From Asaia bogorensis (GTDB taxonomy: Bacteria; Pseudomonadota; Alphaproteobacteria; Acetobacterales; Acetobacteraceae): 6,455 bases of DNA. A program made the position numbers and the translations under genes. Below, in pieces: positions 1-4,119 of this stretch. The stretch is taken from positions 1-6,455 of the forward strand of contig CAMCZJ010000172.1 of the NCBI GenBank assembly GCA_945886995.1, in the 5' to 3' direction. The notes beneath the pieces are model-generated. The model made no database searches. It was not told the DNA's origin and worked only from the letters and a program-made list of their open reading frames with translations. The stretch's first letter is position 1. Each line of letters starts with the position of its first letter.

Positions 1-89
1 ATCAGCGTGTTTTCCGGATCATTCGCTTGCGCCAAGGCGGGTGAGGCCAAGGCACCCAAACCGGCGGCAAGCACATAACGGCGATGCAT
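1..89 (-). CDS. Cyclophilin-type peptidylprolyl isomerase, exported; N-terminal fragment
   Basis: Only the first 29 codons are in the window; the gene runs off the left edge. The protein begins MHRRYVLAAGLGALASPALA, a clear signal peptide: a basic n-region with Arg3-Arg4, a hydrophobic stretch at about residues 5-15, and an ALA cleavage site after residue 20. The mature start, QANDPENTL, resembles the 'DPENTL' opening of alphaproteobacterial cyclophilins (cis-trans prolyl isomerases that assist folding), which would act in the periplasm. The RR pair hints at Tat export, but the motif is not a full SRRxFLK, so Sec is equally possible. The ATG at 89 is preceded by an AAGGG ribosome site about 7 nt away. 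A nearby ATG at 94 is followed at once by a stop. The gene starts 15 bp after the coaD stop, so it is probably co-transcribed with coaD. No catalytic residues are visible; the family call rests on the short mature N-terminus and on gene order. Confidence 0.75.
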   Translation of the reverse strand, partial: MHRRYVLAAGLGALASPALAQANDPENTL

Positions 90-104
90 CACATTTCCCT
101 TTCC

Positions 105-611
105 TCAGGCGCCAGCTTTGATGCGCGCCATGGTGCGTTCCAGCGTCAGCTTCGGCACAAAGCTGCTGATATCGCCGCCCAGTCGCGCGATTTCCTTGAC
201 CAGGCGCGATGCGATGAATTGGTTGGTTTCCGACGCCATCAAGAAGACGGTTTCGATTTCATGGTCCAGCCGGCGGTTCATGCCGGTCATCTGGAATTCG
301 TAATCGAAATCCGTCACCGCCCGTAAGCCGCGTATGATCATGCACGCGCCAATCTCCCGCGCGAAACCCACCAGCAACCCCTCAAAGGGCCGCACTTCAA
401 TCACCGCGCCGGTGCGCGCCGCAATCGGCGCCACTTCCGCCTGTACAAGCTCAACCCGTTCGGGCAATTCGAATAGCGGCCCCTTGCCGATATTGATGGC
501 AACGCCAACAACAAGCCTATCCACCAGTCGCGCGGCGCGGCCAATGATATCCAAATGCCCGTTGGTCACCGGATCAAAGGTGCCGGGGTAAAGCGCGATC
601 CGTTCAGCCAT
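105..611 (-). CDS. coaD: Pantetheine-phosphate adenylyltransferase (PPAT)
   Basis: A complete 168-residue cytoplasmic enzyme, the usual length for the family. It transfers AMP from ATP to 4'-phosphopantetheine, giving dephospho-CoA, the penultimate step of coenzyme A synthesis. Visible hallmarks are YPGTFDPVTNGH at residues 8-19, containing the nucleotidyltransferase T/HxGH motif (TNGH, 16-19); Lys43 in the substrate-binding region; RGLRAVTDFDYE at 94-105; and SRLVKEIA at 135-142 followed by GGDISSFVP. The ATG at 611 is chosen because it gives the family N-terminus MAERIALYPG and has a GGAGGAG ribosome site 7 nt upstream, at 619-625. A second in-frame ATG at 617 sits almost on that site, and longer extensions are Arg/Pro-rich and unlike the family. 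The start lies inside the end of gyrA (8-bp overlap), which suggests translational coupling. Confidence 0.97.
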   Translation of the reverse strand: MAERIALYPGTFDPVTNGHLDIIGRAARLVDRLVVGVAINIGKGPLFELPERVELVQAEVAPIAARTGAVIEVRPFEGLLVGFAREIGACMIIRGLRAVTDFDYEFQMTGMNRRLDHEIETVFLMASETNQFIASRLVKEIARLGGDISSFVPKLTLERTMARIKAGA

Positions 612-3354
612 TGCCATTCTCCTCCGGCGCGGGGGCGGCTTCATCATCGCCACCTTCATCAGCGACCGGGAAGCAGGAAATCACACGCTCACCTTCGGCG
701 GGGCGCATCAACGTCACACCCATCGCCATCCGGCCAGTCAGGCGCACATCATCGGCCTTCAGCCGGATCAATTGCCCGCCATTTGTCACAAGCATGATGT
801 CATCGCCGGGGCGCGCCGGGAAGGTCGCCACCACTTCGCGGCCCGTGCGCGCACTCAGCACAATGCCGGCAATGCCCTGCCCGCCACGACCCGTGACGCG
901 ATATTCATGCGCGGAAGAACGCTTGCCAAAGCCGCCATCCGTCACTGTCAGCAGAATTTCCTCTGCTTCCGCCAAGGCTTCAAAGCGTTCCGGCGTCAGC
1001 GTGATTTCAGCAACCGCTTCCTCAGCCTCCGTCACCGCGGGCGCTTCCGCTTCATCATCGGACGAGCGTCTGCGCTGCGCCGCCGCCTTCAAATAGGCAG
1101 CGCGTTCTTCGGTGCTGGCTTCCACATGGCGCAGCACGGAAAGCGCAATCACCGCATCGCCCTGCGCCAGCTTGATGCCGCGCACGCCGGTCGAATCGCG
1201 CCCAGCAAAAACACGCAGAGTATCCGCATCCGCCATGAAGCGGATGCATTTGCCGCCGCGGGTCGCCAGCATCACATCATCACCTTCACGGCAGGTGGAA
1301 ACGCCAACCAAGCTATCGCCTTCATCCAGCTTCATCGCAATCAAGCCGACCGAGCGCACATTCTTGAAATCAGAAAGCCGATTGCGCCGCACATTGCCCT
1401 GCACAGTCGCGAAAACCAGGTGCAGCCCTTCCCACAGATCCTCATCCATCGGCAGCGGCAGAATGGCGGTTACACCCTCGCCTTCCTGCAATTGCAGCAC
1501 CTGTCGCAAGGAACGCCCGCGCCCCTGCGGTCCGGCTTCCGGCAATTGCCAAACCTTTTCGCGGAAGGCGATGCCGCGATCAGTGAAGAACAACACCCAT
1601 TGATGGGTATGCGCGACGAAAGAACGGATAATCACATCATCTTCGCGCGTGGTTGCCGCGCTGCGACCCTTGCCGCCACGCCCCTGGGCGCGGAAGGTTT
1701 CCAAGGGCGTGCGCTTCACATAGCCATCGCGCGTCAGCGTCACCACCATGGTGCCTGGTTCGATCAGGCTTTCATCATCCACATCCGCGATGCCATCCAC
1801 AATCTCGGTCATACGTGGGGAGGCGATCTCGGCGCGAATGGCGCGCAATTCCTGATCCATCACTTCCATGCGGCGCGGGCGGCTCGCCAGGATTTCAAGC
1901 AATTCGCGGATGCGCCCGCCAACCTCACCAAGCTCAGCGACGATCTTCTCGCGCTCCAGCCCGGTCAGCCGTTGCAGGCGCAAATCCAGAATACCGCGCG
2001 CCTGTTCTTCCGTGAGACGCACCGTGCCTTCCGGCGTCACGGCATTGCGGTAATCATCCACCAGCGCCAGCAGCACACCCACATCACCCGCCGGCCAATC
2101 ACGGTTCATCAAGGCAGCACGCGCGGTCGGTGCGTCGGCGCTTTCGCGAATGACGCGAATGACTTCATCCAGATTGGCGACGGCAATGGCCAAGCCAATC
2201 AGCAAATGCCCGCGTTCCCGCGCCTTGGCCAGCCGGTGGCGGGACCGACGCAGAATCACCTCCTCACGGAAGGCGATGAAGGCCATCAGCGCGTCCTTGA
2301 GCCCCATCTGCCGTGGCCGGCCTTCATGCAAGGCCACGAAATTGACGGGGAAGGAGGTCTGCAACTGCGTCATGCGGTAAAGCTGGTTCAGCACCACTTC
2401 TGCCGTCGCATCGCGCTTCAATTCGATGACAATACGCATCCCCGAACGGTCGCTTTCGTCGCGTAGATCGGAAATGCCTTCCACCGCCTTGGCGCGCACC
2501 AATTCGGCGATTTTCTCAAGCAGCGTGGACTTATTGACCTGGTAGGGAATTTCCGTGACCGCAATCAACTGGCGATTGCCGCGCAATTCCTCAATCTCCG
2601 CCCGCGCACGCAGCGGAATGGACCCACGCCCGGTTTCAAACGCCGAGCGAATGCCAGAACGGCCCAGGATCATCGCCCCGGTCGGAAAATCCGGCCCCGG
2701 CACGATCTTCATCAACTCTTCCAGCGTCAGCGCTGGAATGGCGATAAGCGCGAGCGTCGCATCCAGGATTTCAGTTGGGTTATGCGGCGGGATATTGGTG
2801 GCCATACCAACCGCAATGCCACCCGCGCCATTGATCAGCAGATTGGGGAAGGCCGCCGGCAGAACGCGCGGTTCATCCACGCTTTCATCGTAATTCGGCT
2901 GGAAATCCACCGTGTCTTCGTCAATGCCGGCCAGCAAGGCGCCGGCTGCGCCGGCAAGCCGCGCTTCGGTGTAGCGCATCGCCGCCGGCGGATCGCCATC
3001 AACCGAACCGAAATTCCCCTGCCCATCAATCAAAGGCAGGCGCATGGAAAAGGGCTGCGCCATGCGCACCAGCGCATCATAGATCGAAGCATCGCCATGC
3101 GGATGGTATTTACCCATCACGTCGCCAACCACGCGCGCCGATTTGCGATAGGGCTTGTCAGCCGTGTAGCCGGCTTCCTGCATGGCAAACAAGATGCGCC
3201 GATGCACCGGCTTCAACCCATCGCGCACATCGGGCAGCGCACGCGCCACGATCACGCTCATCGCGTAATCGAGGTAGGAGCGGCGCATTTCCTCCTCAAG
3301 GGCGACCGGGGTCGTATCCTGCGGGGGTTGGGCGGGGTTTTGAGTGTCGCTCAC
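604..3354 (-). CDS. gyrA: DNA gyrase subunit A
   Basis: A complete 916-residue subunit of the A2B2 gyrase, which introduces negative supercoils by cutting and rejoining DNA. The breakage-reunion domain spans about residues 20-530: SYLDYAMSVIVARALPDVRD near 26-45, the quinolone region around GKYHPHGDASIYD (81-93), and the catalytic Tyr128 in AAMRYTEAR. A beta-pinwheel C-terminal domain follows, with the GyrA box as QGRGGKG at 557-563 and later blades such as TGRGGQGIAG (821-830). The box and length favour GyrA over ParC. Oddities are an acidic and Arg-rich insertion at about 744-797, an acidic tail, and Ala89 at the position of E. coli Ser83. The start is GTG with no clear ribosome site. It is the first possible start after an in-frame upstream stop and places the conserved core as in E. 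coli GyrA. coaD overlaps the 3' end. Confidence 0.98.
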   Translation of the reverse strand: MSDTQNPAQPPQDTTPVALEEEMRRSYLDYAMSVIVARALPDVRDGLKPVHRRILFAMQEAGYTADKPYRKSARVVGDVMGKYHPHGDASIYDALVRMAQPFSMRLPLIDGQGNFGSVDGDPPAAMRYTEARLAGAAGALLAGIDEDTVDFQPNYDESVDEPRVLPAAFPNLLINGAGGIAVGMATNIPPHNPTEILDATLALIAIPALTLEELMKIVPGPDFPTGAMILGRSGIRSAFETGRGSIPLRARAEIEELRGNRQLIAVTEIPYQVNKSTLLEKIAELVRAKAVEGISDLRDESDRSGMRIVIELKRDATAEVVLNQLYRMTQLQTSFPVNFVALHEGRPRQMGLKDALMAFIAFREEVILRRSRHRLAKARERGHLLIGLAIAVANLDEVIRVIRESADAPTARAALMNRDWPAGDVGVLLALVDDYRNAVTPEGTVRLTEEQARGILDLRLQRLTGLEREKIVAELGEVGGRIRELLEILASRPRRMEVMDQELRAIRAEIASPRMTEIVDGIADVDDESLIEPGTMVVTLTRDGYVKRTPLETFRAQGRGGKGRSAATTREDDVIIRSFVAHTHQWVLFFTDRGIAFREKVWQLPEAGPQGRGRSLRQVLQLQEGEGVTAILPLPMDEDLWEGLHLVFATVQGNVRRNRLSDFKNVRSVGLIAMKLDEGDSLVGVSTCREGDDVMLATRGGKCIRFMADADTLRVFAGRDSTGVRGIKLAQGDAVIALSVLRHVEASTEERAAYLKAAAQRRRSSDDEAEAPAVTEAEEAVAEITLTPERFEALAEAEEILLTVTDGGFGKRSSAHEYRVTGRGGQGIAGIVLSARTGREVVATFPARPGDDIMLVTNGGQLIRLKADDVRLTGRMAMGVTLMRPAEGERVISCFPVADEGGDDEAAPAPEENGNG
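619..625 (-). promoter_or_regulatory. Ribosome binding site of coaD, inside gyrA
   Basis: On the minus strand this reads GGAGGAG, a strong Shine-Dalgarno sequence 7 nt before the coaD ATG at 611. It is part of the gyrA coding sequence (the two Glu codons near the GyrA C-terminus). It decides the coaD start, because the alternative ATG at 617 lies only one base from it. Confidence 0.8.
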
Positions 3355-3408
3355 GCTTGGAAACCGATTCTGAAGGCCGCGATTCCTGGGGGGTCACAGG
3401 GGGAAAAC

Positions 3409-3439
3409 GTCATAGGCACCCTCAGGCGCGCCGCGTCAA
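3409..3439 (-). promoter_or_regulatory. Candidate sigma-70 promoter for the gyrA operon
   Basis: In the 129-bp ssb-gyrA spacer the minus strand shows a TTGACG -35-like hexamer (3439-3434) and a TATGAC -10-like hexamer (3414-3409), separated by 19 bp. The -35 match is good. The spacer is longer than the preferred 17 bp and the -10 is only partial. Transcription would start near 3402, giving a leader of about 48 nt before the GTG start. gyrA could instead, or also, be read from the ssb promoter, because no convincing terminator follows ssb. Confidence 0.35.
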
Positions 3440-3460
3440 CCACCGCCGCGCCCAGGATGT

Positions 3461-3479
3461 TAGGTTAACGTCAAACCTA
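3461..3479. repeat. Small inverted repeat just downstream of ssb
   Basis: TAGGTT and AACCTA form a 6-bp inverted repeat around a 7-nt centre, starting 5 bp after the ssb stop codon. On the ssb strand it is followed by mixed sequence with no T-run, so it does not look like an intrinsic terminator. It could be a weak 3' hairpin or a protein-binding site upstream of gyrA, or be chance. Confidence 0.35.
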
Positions 3480-3483
3480 TGAA

Positions 3484-3957
3484 TCAGAAGGGAATTTCGT
3501 CATCCAGATCGGATTTCTTGGAGTCCCAACCGCCAGCGCGCTGCGCCGGGCGCGCGGCCGGCGCCCGATCCCCTGCTGGCTCACCGGGGTCATCCATGCC
3601 GCCACCGGCGCCGCGCCCGCCAATCAACTGCAATTCACCGCGATATTGGCGCAGCACAACCTCAGTCGTGTAGCGATCCTGGCCGGATTGATCCTGCCAC
3701 TTCCGGGTCTCCAGTTGCCCTTCAACATAGACCTCGCTGCCCTTCCGCAGGTATTTTTCGGCAACCTCGCCCAGGCGATCATTGAAAATCGCGACCGAAT
3801 GCCATTCGGTGCGTTCCTGCTGATTGCCTTCCCGGTCCTTGTAGCGTTCAGATGTGGCGATGCGCAGGTTAACCACCTTGCCGCCATTCTGGAAATTGCG
3901 CACTTCCGGGTCCCGCCCCAGACGGCCCAGGATAATGACCTTATTGATACCCGCCAT
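3484..3957 (-). CDS. ssb: Single-stranded DNA-binding protein
   Basis: A complete 157-residue protein that coats single-stranded DNA during replication, recombination and repair. The OB-fold spans about residues 1-112: MAGINKVIILGRLGRDPEVR at the start, TEWHSVAIF with Trp52 and Phe58, and TRKWQDQSGQDRYTTEVV with Trp87, which correspond to DNA-stacking aromatics of E. coli SSB. Tyr39 replaces E. coli Trp40. A Gly/Pro/Ala/Arg-rich linker (about 113-148) leads to the acidic tip LDDEIPF, the docking site for replication and repair partners. The ATG at 3957 has GGGAGAG 7 nt upstream and gives the standard family N-terminus. The gene is divergent from uvrA across a shared LexA operator, so SOS induction is likely. 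gyrA follows in the same direction after 129 bp. Length, motifs and tail are all normal. Confidence 0.98.
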   Translation of the reverse strand: MAGINKVIILGRLGRDPEVRNFQNGGKVVNLRIATSERYKDREGNQQERTEWHSVAIFNDRLGEVAEKYLRKGSEVYVEGQLETRKWQDQSGQDRYTTEVVLRQYRGELQLIGGRGAGGGMDDPGEPAGDRAPAARPAQRAGGWDSKKSDLDDEIPF

Positions 3958-3992
3958 GGCAAAGCTCTCCCGCGATTTCGTCCCTCAGGATA

Positions 3993-4017
3993 GACGATCC
4001 CCCAAGGGGGGACCATC
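3993..4017 (-). promoter_or_regulatory. Hairpin in the ssb 5' leader
   Basis: Read as minus-strand RNA, the two arms (4017-4007 and 4003-3993) pair over 11 bp, including five consecutive C-G pairs and two G-U wobbles, around a 3-nt loop. Read as plus-strand RNA, the two wobble positions become mismatches, so the structure is stable only in ssb-sense RNA. It lies 35 nt upstream of the ssb ATG, between the candidate promoter and the ribosome site. No U-run follows, so it does not look like an intrinsic terminator. Its function is unknown. Confidence 0.5.
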
Positions 4018-4051
4018 CCACACCCTTCCCAGGGCACCATTCAGGCGCATA

Positions 4052-4057
4052 TATAAC
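4052..4057 (+). promoter_or_regulatory. Candidate -10 element for uvrA
   Basis: TATAAC lies on the plus strand 62 bp before the uvrA ATG, within the AT-rich patch that also supplies the ssb -10 on the other strand. No good -35 lies at 16-18 bp; the nearest weak match is TTCCCA at 4026-4031, 20 bp away. A start near 4064 would fall within the LexA operator, consistent with repression of uvrA. The assignment is tentative. Confidence 0.35.
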
Positions 4058-4059
4058 GA

Positions 4060-4074
4060 GAACATTTTCAGAAC
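4060..4074. promoter_or_regulatory. LexA operator (alphaproteobacterial SOS box)
   Basis: The sequence GAACATTTTCAGAAC is a perfect GAAC-N7-GAAC, equivalent to GTTC-N7-GTTC on the other strand. That is the established LexA recognition motif of alphaproteobacteria. It sits between the divergent ssb and uvrA genes, both known SOS targets in other bacteria. It overlaps the candidate ssb -35 and lies just downstream of a candidate uvrA -10, so a single site could repress both genes until RecA-stimulated LexA cleavage. Confidence 0.85.
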
Positions 4075-4119
4075 AACAGCGCCCCCTTCCCTGGCGGCAG
4101 CTGTCGGAGCCCCCTTTGC

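Larger units (their letters stand above)
4048..4076 (-). promoter_or_regulatory. Candidate ssb promoter overlapped by the LexA operator
   Basis: On the minus strand, TTGTTC (4076-4071) and TATATG (4053-4048) are separated by exactly 17 bp and fit the -35 and -10 elements of a housekeeping promoter. The -35 and most of the spacer are covered by the GAAC-N7-GAAC operator, so bound LexA would block RNA polymerase. Transcription would start near 4041, giving a leader of about 84 nt. Confidence 0.55.

Noticed and set aside
105..659. Longer coaD start at 659 adding 16 residues
   Set aside because: The extension is Arg/Pro-rich, unlike the family N-terminus, and lies deep in gyrA; the strong ribosome site at 619-625 points to 611.
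772..2466. Long plus-strand open frame of 564 codons opposite gyrA
   Set aside because: It lies wholly antisense to an unmistakable gyrA. The translation is low-complexity, rich in His, Gln, Arg and Ala, with no recognisable domain. Long antisense frames are common opposite high-G+C genes.
2782..3468. Plus-strand open frame of 228 codons covering the start of gyrA and its upstream region
   Set aside because: It is mostly antisense to the conserved GyrA N-terminus, its composition is biased, and no ribosome site or family signature is visible.
3461..3479. Intrinsic terminator for ssb
   Set aside because: The stem is only 6 bp, AT-rich, and has no T-run on the ssb strand, so it is listed only as an inverted repeat.
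3624..4040. Minus-strand open frame of 138 codons overlapping ssb in another frame
   Set aside because: It overlaps the well-supported ssb coding frame and part of its leader, and the protein has no recognisable motif.
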